From positions 47,346,645-47,410,644 of the forward strand of contig NC_088302.1 of the NCBI RefSeq assembly GCF_032854445.1: 64,000 nucleotides of DNA, in the 5' to 3' direction. The position numbers were made by a program, and so were the translations under genes. Below, piece after piece: positions 13,090 through 24,350 of the stretch; positions within the stretch are counted from its first letter, which is position 1, and every line of letters begins with the position of its first letter. A model generated the notes under the pieces. It had not been told where the DNA came from. It did no database searches and saw only the letters and a program-made list of their open reading frames with translations. This DNA is from Liolophura sinensis (lineage: Eukaryota > Mollusca > Polyplacophora > Chitonida > Chitonidae).

Positions 13090-13775
13090 TCGCTTTAATT
13101 TGAAGAGAGCGAAACACAGACAGCTTGTGGCAAGATACAACAGGCAAATGACACAGAGACACAGATGTATGCAACACAAAGGTGTATGTAGACCCAGTGA
13201 CAACTTGCTACAGCACACAGGTTGATATAGACACGAAGGTAATGTACGGCAACACAAAGTTTTAGATAGATAAAGCGGCAAGTACTACACCTATAGTTTA
13301 ACAGAGAAAGACATAACGTACTGCAACGCAAAGGTGTATTCAGATAAACACGCAACATAAGGCAACAGACAGGTTTATATATAGACACGGCAAAACATGT
13401 TCATACAAAAAGGTAAGGCATGCAGCAAAGATGTTTATATAAACAGGCAACATAAAACCGCACCGCAACGAAAAGACGTACCGTAACAAAGATTTATATA
13501 TAAATTGATCAAAAATGTAACTATTGCAATAAAGACATTTATATATATATATATATATATATAAAGGCATTTATATATATATAAAGAGAGAGACAGATAA
13601 CTTACCACAACAAGCAGGTTTATATTGACACATAAACAGAATATATCAAAGTACAAGGCACATGAGTAACGTACGGCAGAATAAAGGTTTACACTGATAA
13701 AGAGGCAACGTGTGACATAATACCGGTGTTACAGACGCAGCGGCAATACATGCCCACGTGCAGGTTTATAAAGCC
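13090..13775. repeat. Degenerate satellite-like array with TA microsatellite
   Basis: About 0.7 kb is built from worn units of the kind AGGTTTATATAGACACGGCAACA...GTACGGCAACACAAAG. The marker words GTTTATAT or TTGATATAG and GGCAACA or GCAACACAA recur every 30-70 bp (for example near 13167, 13220, 13250, 13330, 13375, 13432, 13490, 13618, 13687). A (TA)n run at 13540-13563 and a shorter one at 13572-13583 sit inside. Because the plus-strand unit has few TTA, CTA or TCA triplets, the minus strand stays open in several frames, giving repetitive short translations (VYINLCAV-like) that I do not regard as genes. Confidence 0.7.
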
Positions 13776-16680
13776 AAATAAACGGCTTCAACAAACGAGT
13801 CTTTACGAACGCATGAATGCCTTAAGGATTCCTAGTGTTTGTACAAATGGTTTGTAGACTTCTAAAAAATTTTACTGTGTAAACAATGCTCTTCTAAGGT
13901 TGAAAATCATAACACACTTATGTTGGAGTTGATTAATGATCTGAACTATGATGACAATACTTCCTAAAATACGTTTTTGCTATGTTTCTGATGCTTTTCT
14001 TGCTCAGCTAATCCACGGTAGACAACGATGGCAGGATAGTGTTGAAATAAATTTGAATTGCCTGAATCCACATTTTATTGTTTAGCTCACTCGTAAAAAT
14101 ATGGGTTTTTGGAGATTCGTAAGTAGTTTATAGAATTTGACGTCAGACGTATCCTAGGTAATAGAGTTATGTTCGATGGGTTGCTGTTAGGAATCAGTCA
14201 TGTCGAATTGCCCACAGAAAAGGCATTGGTCTCATTTTAAAAAGCACAAGCTTTACATAACGTCTGTTCTGGTCTTGCAATCATTCATGCGTCGACGGCA
14301 AAGTTACTGGCGAAAAGCTGGTTTGCTGTCCCAGAGTGGCATACTCAGTCATTCTACGCGCTCCACTTAAGTGCCCCTGTCTCCCTTATTAAACCCTATA
14401 CCTCTTATACACAATATGTGTACCTGCAGGTGCACCCTTGAATTATGCTGTCCGCCTTTTTTCTCTGATCTGGAAGTTCAGCTCCATTTACCAGTGTTTA
14501 TCTTCGGCCAAAACTCAGTTAGCATGTCTCAGATTTGCGCTATGCACGATTGTCCACTACAAACTTCGTCTAACAGGGTCACCGAACTTATGCACACAGT
14601 ATAAAGTAAAGTTCAAAAGAGCATTTGTCATTTGTTCCAATTCACGGGAGAAAGGATCATCATAGAAACGGACCACTGTCCATACCATAGTGTATCCTGT
14701 GTAGATCTTGGCGAAACCGCTTATAACTCGTAAAGTATTCTTCTTTAACAACAGTCAGCGTTACACTTTTTGATGGTTAGATGAATCTGTGCCAAGGAAA
14801 CCGATTACTACCTACCAATCGCCAGACAGAAAGGATCTACATGGACTTTTCGGACAAAAGTTGTCTTATTGTGTTATTCGCTGTTTTCCGTCCACCCACA
14901 GATAACTGTGGACGAGTACTTGAGAGTACATTTTTCAGGCAGCTTGATGCACAACTCCTTTGTTATGACAGATGCTTCATGACTTTACTGAACAGAATAC
15001 CATGAAACTATTCAATGTTCAATAATTTGGGAAAGTTGTCATGCTTTAAGCGGCTCTCATATATATTTCACATTGGACCGACATCTTTTTTACTCTTCTT
15101 TTCAAACCTAATGATAGAGATTTAACGTCACATTGCCCTGTCTGACTGACACTAATTTAGCGAGCCACTGAGTAACATATATATTTTAAAAATTATTAAA
15201 CGGCATCACCTGAAAACAAAGAACTTGTAATATCAGAGCATAATATTAAAATTCCTTAAAGCTCAACTCTTACTTGCTTCTGAGGTTTACAAAATAATGT
15301 ATCTTGAAACAAAATTAGGTCCTTTGTAGAAACCGTACCTTATCAGTAATAAGACAATAAAATCCAAATCTATGTAGACGTCCATCAGAAAAAGGATCAG
15401 CTGTCCAATTGATAACTTAAGATTGAGAAAATTGAGGAAAAGCACCGTTACAAACAGACCCATGAAGTTGTTTCAGAGCCTATTTAATGGTTCCTATACA
15501 AGGGTTCCATCAATCTCTAAGGCGGAGAACAATCGGCGGACAATTGAGGGCGTGAAGTGACCACTACAACCAGTAGTTATCGCCCACTCAGCAATGTTAA
15601 ACTAGACAGACACGTCATCCCTCATAAAGTGCAAGATAAGAGATTCTCATCAACACATCTGCCAGATAAAACATCAGGTGACATCTTCTTACTTCGTGTG
15701 AAAAAGCCAATTCAAGCTTTACCCTTAAGTTGCTAAGATACCCTTTAGATGATTAGTCTTTTTTTTTTACACAATCAATGGTAAAAGTTAATCTGAAAGA
15801 AAAACAAACTATTTGCAGCTTTTATTCAATGGCTTTCGCTCTACACTATGTGACGCAAACCGATTTCGAGAACAACGTTCAGTACAATCCATCATAGAAC
15901 CGCAAGGGTATCTGGAGTAAGATACTATAAACAGTCCTGTAAATTAGAAGAAACTATAGTTTTCAGTGATGCCGGAAAGACACAAGAAATGTTTAAGACC
16001 TACATCAAAATGTTTTATCCATGACTTTTTCAGCATTTCCATACCGAATTCAAAAATGCCAAGTTTTGCCATACTACCTGCTCACCACTGGTAGCTCAGA
16101 TCGCATTAATCAGTGGATTGCATTTTATCACCTAGTACGAAATAAGATGATTGTAACGCTCTGTCCTAGTTCAGATAACATTCGCCGCTATTCGAGCCAC
16201 GTCTGTCTGTGGTTGTGCACAGAGCAGGAAGCCAGACAGAACATCAGCTACATCTACAGCAGGCACTTTCTAGAACAGGGCGTTGTTTTTTTCTCCTGGT
16301 TATCTATTGCTTTGGGTCGTCAACTTTCTCGACTCTTCCCCATCCATTACATTGTTAACCTGCTGACTGGGTCGAGATGTTTAACTGTAAGCATCCGTCA
16401 ACAAAGCAAACAGCTCGATTACATCAGTTTCACATGACGTAACTGTACCAGGTATGATATGATAAATGGTTACATGGCCGCAGCCCAGCATGAACAGGAA
16501 GGCAGTGGAGGCTCTGTTGTATGAAATAAATTCATATTTATTTACTCATTTGATCTATATTTCTGTCCGTATGTATTTATTTATTTATTCTTATGTGGTC
16601 TCCAAGTTAGAGAGTAAGTAATTGAAAGGCCAGCATGACATGAAGTCAAAGGAAGTAAAACTAAAAGTAGATAACTCGCA
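13776..16680. other. Non-coding stretch; longest frame 138 codons
   Basis: Nothing here is recognisable as an exon, RNA gene or transposon. The 138-codon plus frame at 16021-16437 is about the length expected once or twice by chance in 128 kb of six-frame sequence at this composition. It has no signal peptide, no repeated or conserved motif and no flanking splice signals. Confidence 0.45.
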
Positions 16681-16774
16681 TTTGTATCCTCCACCGCAGA
16701 AATTTGCGTTTGTATCCTCCACCGCAGAAATTTGCGTTTGTATCCTCCGCCGCAGAAATTTGCGTTTGTATCCT
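16681..16774 (+). repeat. 28-bp tandem repeat, 3.4 nearly identical units
   Basis: The unit TTTGTATCCTCCACCGCAGA + AATTTGCG starts at 16681, 16709 and 16737, with a partial fourth unit TTTGTATCCT at 16765-16774. The units differ at a single position seen (CCACC against CCGCC). Such near-identity points to recent expansion or active homogenisation. Confidence 0.93.
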
Positions 16775-17140
16775 ATCTTGTAATGATAAAGAATCGTCAG
16801 ACAATGCTATGTCCACAATCAGGTTAATTTAGTAGATTTGGGTAAGCTGTGAAAAAATCCAGATTTGACAGGCTACCATGACTATAGTAAAGTCGACAGT
16901 ATAACAACATATGACTGCCACAACTGTATGTGTATGTTTTCTTTATATTACACAACTGTTATGTAGAAAGTCAAAAGGAACAGTATTTTGTACCTTTTTA
17001 CCATAAAAATGTACCGAAAGTATTGTCAGCCAACAAATGCATAGGTTTATATTCTGTCGAAGTAACGTTAATATGGATTGGTGTGATAATATAAAGCTAT
17101 ATGTCTATATTTATGTATATTTACTACGAGTACTTAGCAG
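16775..17140. other. Non-coding stretch, nothing recognised
   Basis: AT-rich, without supported features. Confidence 0.4.
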
Positions 17141-17420
17141 TCTATAAACCATGCGCCCCATTATCCATCCACTCAGTAATATATAAACCCATCCATCTAC
17201 TTCTCAGCAATCTACAATTCGCCATCCATCTTATATTTGTTTATTTATTTGATTGGTGTTTTACGCCCGTACTCGAGAATATTTCACTTACACGACGGCG
17301 GCCAGCATTATTGTGGGAGGAAATTGGGCTCCATCTTATAAACCTCATTTCCGTTGACCCACTCAGCAATCTATACCCCACCAACCCGGCTATCCATCCA
17401 ATGATCCGTCCAGTCTTCCA
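17141..17420 (+). repeat. Degenerate CCATCCA / CAGCAATCTATA repeat split by a SINE
   Basis: The words CAGTAATATATAAACCCATCCATC (about 17174), CAGCAATCTACAATTCGCCATCC (about 17205) and CAGCAATCTATACCCC (about 17364), with CCATCC pieces between, form a worn array of roughly 27-31 bp units. A SINE (17236-17329) interrupts it. A 204-codon plus frame (17101-17715) runs through array, SINE and flank. Its length is above chance, but it mixes repeat-derived pieces and shows no domain, so it is not called as a gene. Confidence 0.6.
17236..17329 (-). repeat. SINE family A, 5'-truncated, with 11-bp target-site duplication
   Basis: The fragment runs from the TTTATTTATTTGATTGGTG tail complement through CACGACGGCGGCCAGCATTA to GGAGGAAATTGGGC. 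The direct repeat TCCATCTTATA at 17225-17235 and 17330-17340 flanks it exactly, showing a 5'-truncated retroposition into an older CCATCC-rich repeat. Confidence 0.9.
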
Positions 17421-18426
17421 CCCATGTTTTCATCAGTACAAATCTATTACCTCATCATTCCAGCTTCTCTCCGCCTGTCCACACCTGTGCAAGGCTGGGG
17501 CGTGTACAGAAAAGATTGCCCTACCCCCATACACTCTCCCGGAGTCTAATTGTGTAATACCATACGTAACCAATCCATCAGTGAGTGTGGAATATGTCAG
17601 GAAGGGGGAGATTAAGACTTGCCTGTCTGTGAAAAACCGACAGCGCGTTAATTGTCTGTTTGTGTACGCACATACGTACAGCACGCTTGCAGTAGGTAGT
17701 ACGGAACACGGTTAACTTGTGGACGGTTTAACTCGGATCTCCTCATAGCCAGAACAAACACAGTTAATCAGTTATCAGACTCGCCCAAATGTCTCGGTAA
17801 ACACATCAACAGTGGAGAGTTTTGGGTAAGCAAATCGTTTGGAATACATCGAGCGAGAGATTTACAAGCCGTACATGTTAACATCCGCTTCACTACAGAA
17901 AACATGGTTTTAAGTTGAGGATACTGAGTGTAGGTTTACGCGTGGAATTGGAAGTAATTCTGAAAAAGGAGATCCAATACGGTTGTGGAAGATATTTTCT
18001 GATTCAAATAAAAGTCAGTGTATTTTTGACACTAAATGTCACAACAATTACGGAGGAGTTGTTAAGAGTACAAGACATTTTATGCAACTGCACAAGACGA
18101 AGACTACGACTGGAGTATCTATGAGCCAATCATTTGATTGACCAGCCAACATAAGCACGTGATAAAGGTTGAATATAACTGATCCTACGTCGATGCCTAT
18201 CAGTTTATTTAAATACTTTATATTTTATGAAGCTGCCATTTTACCTGACGAGGCTAGTCAAAGTGAACCGATGGAAATGCACTAGTTACGATTTACACCG
18301 GAATTATAATGTAGCCCTTTTCACACAGTGTTGTAAAATAAGATGAAGTTATCTTGGGAAAAAAGTTTGGAAATTATGTCTTGTATTGAATTCTAACAAC
18401 CGAGTCTCATTTTAACCTTTGATCAG

Positions 18427-18640
18427 ATGAGGTTCAGATTGACTTTTGAGACACATGAGTTTATGTTAACTTTTGAACATCTCACTCTCATGTTGAGCTT
18501 TGAGATACCTGAGTTTATGTTAACTTTTAAACATCTCACTCTCATGTTGAGCTTTGAAACACCTGAGTTTATGTTAACTTTTGAACATCTCACTCTCATG
18601 TTGAGCTTTGAGACGCCTGAGTTTGTTAACTTTCAGGCTT
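18427..18640 (+). repeat. 54-bp minisatellite, about 3.6 units
   Basis: GAGTTT anchors recur at 18457, 18511, 18565 and 18619, a period of exactly 54 bp. Each unit contains TTTATGTTAACTTTT.AACATCTCACTCTCATGTTGAGCTTTGA. The period is a multiple of 3 and the plus frame is open (156 codons, 18427-18897), giving an 18-residue repeat of the type EFMLTFEHLTLMLSFETP. No start context, splice sites or homologous flank supports a protein. Confidence 0.9.
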
Positions 18641-19106
18641 TTGGAAATACATCTTATTCTCACGTTTCCGGGTTTTCCGTTAATTTTAATTTCATTTCAT
18701 TAGGGTTTAGCTCCGTATATAAGAGTATTTCACCTACACGATGTTTTACTCCAACGAAATTGGGCAACATTAGAAGTATTATGTCTCGGTTCACTCCTAA
18801 CTATAACGTACTAATGAGTTTTTCATGTAAAAGACAATGCATCAAGAGTGCTGATAAAACAAGCTGGCAAATTCACCTGACACCACTGTCCGACTGAAGC
18901 AGATATCAGTACGGTAGTGTTGTTTATGTGTTTATTTTGTCAATGAGTCAGGGATCACATTAGTAAAGCATTATATTAGTCTTGTCAGTATATATATATG
19001 TAACAGTAGTAGAGATCACAACCCTGTACTACATTGTATATCGCGTAATGTTGGTCTTTCTGCGCAGCAATACCCTGTTATGTATTTATATGACTGAATA
19101 TGTAAT

Positions 19107-19402
19107 ATGCTAAATGTGTTTATTATTTTTTTATTTACTTATTTATTTGAGTGTTGTTTAGCTTCACACTCTAGAATTTTGAGTGACCTGTTGAGAAGTG
19201 TAACATTCGTTTACCAGTTAATGGTGTTTATGGTGCAGATATCTGTACACGCCACATGTGGCAAAGTTCGTGACTACCTTGCCAAATCCCGGTGGTTTAC
19301 TCTGGACAATACGGTTTCCTCCATACTGACCACCAACATACAAATGAAAGTTTTTGAGTATGGCGTTGAAGAACAAACAAATAAATCAAAAAATCAATAA
19401 AA
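19107..19402 (+). repeat. Diverged SINE-related block
   Basis: TTATTTATTTGAGTGTTGTTTA (about 19138) looks like a family A tail complement. From about 19253 a plus-oriented SINE body follows: CCCGGTGGTTTACTCTGG, GGTTTCCTCCATACTGACCA, GAGTATGGCGTTGAAGAACA, then AAATAAATC. The two halves suggest one minus fragment and one plus fragment back to back. Confidence 0.55.
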
Positions 19403-19964
19403 AATAAATGTAAAATAGATTGTGTACGATGATTATTAGGTTTCGAAACCTGTATTGCTTACTTATCCAATTTCTAATGCTTTTAAATTCCTTGAATACG
19501 AAATAAATCTTCCAGTTTTTAATTGCATCACTTCCTACTTTTCAAGATAATAAGCTATCAACTTTTGTAAGTTGTTTGTCCCAGTTCTGTAGGTTGCAAG
19601 GTATGAATATTTGTGTATTTGATGCATTTTTGTGGGCATTAAATGAACTGTACTTCACTTCATATGCCGACGCTCAGGTTTGTGGGTGGTAGAAACGTGA
19701 TAGTGTGTTTATACTTCCCGTGCATTCACAATTGAAAGTTTCAGCAGGACAGTTCCGGTGAAGTGGGAATGGTTTAGCCGCGGTTAGAGGCTCTACCGGA
19801 GATTGTCAATATTCAAAATTCCCCTTTTTGCAGCTTAATGGCGATAGTTGTTCGGCAGTATTTTCTCGTGTATAGTTTTGCACAAAGTCCGCTGAAAGGC
19901 ACTTGGCTTCAGAAGTCCTTAGGTGTTTGTTAGACCCAACCTTTGTTATCTTCAACCAAAGGCA

Positions 19965-20810
19965 AATCTTTGGCTCTCTTCCAACGATAATTTACTGAGA
20001 CCTATTATAAGACACGTAACACTCAAAGTTTTAACTCTGTAAATGTAGGTGACGCCAAGCATACAACCAGATTGGTGTTTCCAAGCGATCCGACTGACAG
20101 CTACAAGAACAGGCAAGGTAAAAGATCGATTACTAAAGCTAAGCACTTAGTGGCGTCCGCACATTGTTTTCCTTCCTCTGTATCTCTAGATCTACAAACA
20201 ATAATTGCTTCGCATAAAAACATATGCATGTCAATGATCAAATGAATGACTTTATTTGAAACATTTATTAACATATTCGTGTTTTTTTGTAGTGGGATGC
20301 TTACATACATATACTTATTGTTCATAATAAGGTCAAACTTGCCTTTTTGGTAACTTTTGATTATCTTATAATATATTAGTATTCATTGATCAATATTCAT
20401 TGATTTACTTTATTGTTGTTTACCGCGGTGCATGCTCAAGAATTTCCTGTCAAATGCGACAAACTTAGCGAACATCATGAAAGACATAATTATATATAAG
20501 CAAAATCGTTTCATTATGTCAACACAAACATCGCTTAACACGGGCCGTCGTTTAGGAATTTATTACATGATTTGTAATTCAACACAAGTTTTACCACAAT
20601 GGAATCATAGACACGGCTTGGCATGGTCCTCCAAAGATTATACTCTGATACAAGGTATTGAGAAGCATGTGGTCGAGTACTAATTTGTTTGTTCACGTTG
20701 TCCTTTGTTTAGAAACCAAATAATCGATCAAGTTTCCATCAATAAACAATTCTGATGAAAGGACTAATATAGATGATCGCTTGCGGGCAAATTTGCTATA
20801 GTGTTGTTAT
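19965..20810 (+). repeat. Old direct duplication, left copy
   Basis: This region aligns by eye with 22700-23605 in the same orientation over its whole length. Paired landmarks are: GGCAAATCTTTGGC/GGCAAATTTGTGCC; CGATCCGACTGACAGCTACA/CGATCCGACAGACATCTACA, followed in both by ACAGGCAAGGTAAAAG; GCTTCGCATAAAAACATATG/GCTTCGCAAAAACATATACG; GTCAAACTTGCCT in both; CATCAATAAACAATT in both; and GCTTGCGGGCAAATTTGC/TCTTGCCGACAAGTTTGC. Divergence is high, with many indels. It could be two copies of an unrecognised transposon or a tandem genomic duplication. No terminal inverted repeats were recognised. Confidence 0.8.
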
Positions 20811-21309
20811 AGGGCTGAAGCATGATACCGTATCGGCCATTTCACACACGACAGGTTACCATATCGTCATTCGATATCTTGTACTTACTCATCTCGGATG
20901 AACCTGTGCTTTCGCATTTTTATATTCTGAGCAACAAGACAGCTGCAATACCATCTTTCGCATCGCTCATTTCTGAACTGTTGTATACGAGACCGAGCCT
21001 AGCCGTTAGATGGGATTTTAACAACCAATCAAAAATGAAAACTTAAATATATAATAAATCGAAATTATTATGTATCCCTCCACATCATTATAAATGTGCG
21101 TATTCAAAGGCATTTGACATTATGTGGGGCCTATATAACATCAAAATAAGGCGAATGACATCCCATCCGTAAAAAACCTGTGAGCAACAACTCCATTCGT
21201 ATTTTGTCAGAAATAAGCAAATATAAAATGTTAACTTATATACTTCAGGTCATGGGTAAGTATAGTAGTGCACGTGAGCAGAGATACATACCCGGTAAAC
21301 TTTGCGTAC
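20811..21309. other. Non-coding spacer between duplicated blocks
   Basis: No feature is supported. The 74-codon frame at 20822-21046 lacks any recognisable property. Confidence 0.4.
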
Positions 21310-21377
21310 GCTAGGCACGTGAGTATGTCAGTTTGGCACGTAAGTACGCCAATCTGGTACGCGAGTACGTGAATGCA
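21310..21377 (+). repeat. 21-bp tandem repeat, about 3 units
   Basis: GGCACGTGAGTATGTCAGTTT starts at 21314, GGCACGTAAGTACGCCAATCT at 21335 and a third, GGTACGCGAGTACGTGAATGC, at 21356. Each contains CACGTG-like and GTAC palindromic words. On the minus strand it is open as a 7-residue repeat inside a 60-codon frame (21311-21493). Confidence 0.85.
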
Positions 21378-21493
21378 ATTATTGCCCCATCTGCTGGTAA
21401 ATAATGTCGGATAAGGTCGACGTCGGATAAGGCCATACGCAATGTGTCGAAGTCTACGTTTGTTAGCAGCTGTTCATTCGTGTAAGGCGACAC

Positions 21494-22514
21494 CGGTGAG
21501 TTTAGCAGGGAGAGTTAGTGTTTCTCTATAGCGAGACTGGCAGTGCGGTTCTGACAGCGTTCTGGAGAATGATAACCTGGTATTCTCCCCACATGCGCTT
21601 CTTCTGTAATTCTTGCGGACGTATTACAAATAACAACACGGGTTAATAATAGACTAGGAATGCGTACTGACCTAAATTTACACAAAACTGGGCCCCACTT
21701 TACATCTTCACTGTAAAACATCCTGTAGTTAACAGACGGTTTAGTCAGTAAATGTATAATACTGTGATAGTAATCAGCTGAGCTATGTAATGAAGACCCA
21801 CGTCTTTCCACCGGCTAGCAGTTTTACGTTTTACCTCACAGTCATAACTAATATTTCGCTCACTAACCAGTCCTCTCTCGTTTTCTCTATATTACTAACT
21901 CACTTGTGATTGAAGTTCACCACAGGAATGAGGACTCTACTCAACGAGGAAATACTTATATGCCTGACCAAAACCAGCTGCAAAAATGACATCTGAAAAT
22001 AGAGATAATATTTAATTCATTCATTATTAAATGCGGCCAAATACTGGTTAGTGTCAGTAATGACAGGTGTCAGCCCCTTCATCGCATAACACCTAATGTT
22101 TGGGATTGCACCGTTTCAGTGTCTGTGATAACACCTTTGTCAAGACTAATGTGATTAGTAATAGTGAGGAATGTCAATATTTCACCATGATTTTAACGTC
22201 AAGATAACATTTTATACATGACTGAATATATACAGCATAAATAAACCGCGCAATAAGTCCATCTAAAGAAAAATGATGTATTTAATATTTTTTAAAGTTC
22301 TAACTTCTAAACCCAACTTTGCTTACTTACCATACCTAAATGCCTTTTGTCACGCCTGTCATGCTGATGATCACTTGAACAACATTTGCCTTAGTACCCA
22401 ATTCCAACCATTCTTTTCATGAAAATATATTACCTACTTTATTCTTTGTTCTTTTTTTTTGCAATACAGTTGACTGACGCCATGTTAAAGCTGCATTTAA
22501 ACACTCATTCTGAC
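21494..22514. other. Non-coding stretch, nothing recognised
   Basis: No exon or repeat is supported; the 98-codon minus frame at 21515-21811 has no recognisable features. Confidence 0.4.
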
Positions 22515-22675
22515 AGCTGCGTGGGAAGGTTTGCCAGCAACCTGCTCACGGTCGTGAGTTTTCCCCGGGCTCTGTCCGGTTTCCTTTCAACATAATGCTG
22601 ACAGTCGACGTATAAGTGAAATCTTCTTCAGTACAGCATAAAACTCTAAGCAATAAATAAATACATTATTGTCAG
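22515..22675 (+). repeat. SINE family A, 5'-truncated
   Basis: CGTGGGAAGGTTTGCCAGCA, TTTTCCCCGGGCTCTGTCCG, GGTTTCCTTTCAACATAATG and CAGTACAGCATAAAACTC follow the family A order, ending in CAATAAATAAATAC. It borders the right copy of the old duplication, which starts at about 22700, so its insertion may postdate or mark that boundary. Confidence 0.8.
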
Positions 22676-22699
22676 ATTTACGAGTACAAGAAACGTAAG

Positions 22700-23605
22700 A
22701 AATGGCAAATTTGTGCCAAGATATTCTGCCATTGACGAGACCTGTGGGTTTTATGACACCAGTCTCTGTTCCCGCCGTAACACCCTTGTAACCTTGGATA
22801 ACAGAAACAAAACGCGACTCTGACACAAAGTTAATGGGCTGAAAGATATTATTAGACACATAACTCTCAAACTCGGTAAACGTCGGTAAACCTAAGTGAA
22901 GCAAAACCAACAAGCAGAAGCATCTCTCAGCGATCCGACAGACATCTACAGAAACAGGCAAGGTAAAAGGTTGATGGCTAGCTATCCACTCACTGGCGCC
23001 TTCACATTGTTCCTTCCGCCATATCTAAATATCTACAAGCAATAAAGGCTTCGCAAAAACATATACGTGTCACACGAACAAATGATTCGGTGGTGCCAGA
23101 CATGATTTTATCTGCAACATTATTAACATTTTCACGTTTTTTAGTGTGTTGCCCGGGGATAGTTTTACATACTTGGTGGTCGTAAAAATGTCAAACTTGC
23201 CTTATAGGTAACTTTGGACAATCCTACACGTGACCTGCAATCACAGAGAAACTTGAATATCATAGAAAACATAACTGTACACACAAAATTGGTTTCGTTA
23301 AATAAGGAAAATTATAAAACGACATATTAGTGAGCCTTTTATAGCCTAATTTGCAATTGAAGACGACCTCACTTTTGATGTTTTGGGAAAATGGACCCCA
23401 GACACAGATTGAATGGATCCACCACGGAGTTTATATGGATATTAGGTAAATGACATGGATGTGATTGAGTTCTTCTTTGTTTTTCCATTCTGCCCTTCGT
23501 TTAGAAACCAAACAATCGCTCAAGATTCCATCAATAAACAATTTGGAGGAAAGAACGAGTATACATGATCTCTTGCCGACAAGTTTGCAAATAAACAAAC
23601 TCTAC
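22700..23605 (+). repeat. Old direct duplication, right copy
   Basis: Partner of 19965-20810 (landmarks given there), offset about 2.75 kb. On the minus strand both copies contain a TTTTACCTTGCCTGTT(T)CTGTAG/TTGTAG tract, which has the form of a splice acceptor (pyrimidine-rich then TAG), around 22945-22966 and 20098-20119. In this copy the minus frame stays open for 124 codons (22587-22961), but its end lies inside the neighbouring SINE, so a natural gene is doubtful. Confidence 0.8.
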
Positions 23606-24039
23606 TTGCTTCGGATGGATTTTGCCAGGACTGCAAATCTGGTAATTACGAACGTGAGCTCATTGCTACTGAGGACTACGAGGCAGCTTTAACAGCTGTT
23701 ATGAGCTGTAAGAAGACATGCACTGTGCAGAGTGAAACACTTGGGTTAATATCTAAGGTTGCATATCATTTAACCCTTGCTTTAGGCTGGATACAGACGG
23801 AGCCGGCTGCGGCTATCGGCTATACTAGGCCTTGTCAGGAAAACGAATTAGCTCCACAAAATCTTTAGACATGAGCGAATCATATTCTTACCATAAACAT
23901 CACATGAATTGCCACAAAGAGCGAGTTGGCTTGCTCCTCCAGATGAGAAGATGAGTTTTGAGGAACAAGTCAGGAGACATAACCCCGGTCTTTAACAATT
24001 CGAAGTTTTAATGTCCTTATGCATTTTGTGCATTTCTGT
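23606..24039. other. Non-coding stretch, nothing recognised
   Basis: No supported feature between the duplication and the SINE cluster. Confidence 0.4.
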
Positions 24040-24170
24040 GTTTTTTTATTTGATTTGTACGACATATACTTGGAAATATTTCACTTATACGACTGCGTCC
24101 GGTGTAGTGGTGGGAGGAAACAGAGCCCCTGGGGAACCTACGACATTCCGCAGGTTGTCGGAAGATTGCA
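24040..24170 (-). repeat. SINE family A fragment, diverged
   Basis: Plus-strand reading TTTTTTTATTTGATTTGTAC, ATATTTCACTTATACGACTG, GGTGGGAGGAAACAGAGCCC and CGCAGGTTGTCGG is the reverse orientation body of family A, with several substitutions. Confidence 0.75.
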
Positions 24171-24261
24171 TTTTGATAACATTCAAGTGAACGTGTTAGA
24201 CACCAGAATACGAAGTATGCACAGCTAAGATTGGTGGCTTGCAGGCTTGAGATATTTATTT

Positions 24262-24350
24262 GATATCATTTTATTTATTTGAATTTTACGCCGTACTCAT
24301 ATTCACCTATACGACGGCGGCCAGCATTATGGTGGATGGAAACAGGTAAG
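24262..24350 (-). repeat. SINE family A fragment, 5'-truncated
   Basis: ATTTTATTTATTTGAATTTT, ACGCCGTACTCATATTCACC and ACGACGGCGGCCAGCATTAT mark the tail and start of the body; it stops after GGTGGATGGAAACAGG. Confidence 0.82.

Noticed and set aside
12744-13103. Overlapping 60-97 codon frames on both strands
   Set aside because: Shadow frames without start context or domain; probably chance next to the degenerate satellite.
16021-16437. 138-codon plus frame as a gene
   Set aside because: Length is near chance for six frames of this window, with no domain, signal peptide, splice signals or repeat-free homologue recognised.
20398-20450. Minus SINE family A fragment
   Set aside because: Only a TGCTCAAGAAT-like word and a short tail-like stretch match; too little to call.
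22587-22961. 124-codon minus frame in the right duplicate as a gene
   Set aside because: Its C-terminal part is reverse SINE sequence and the left duplicate does not keep the frame.
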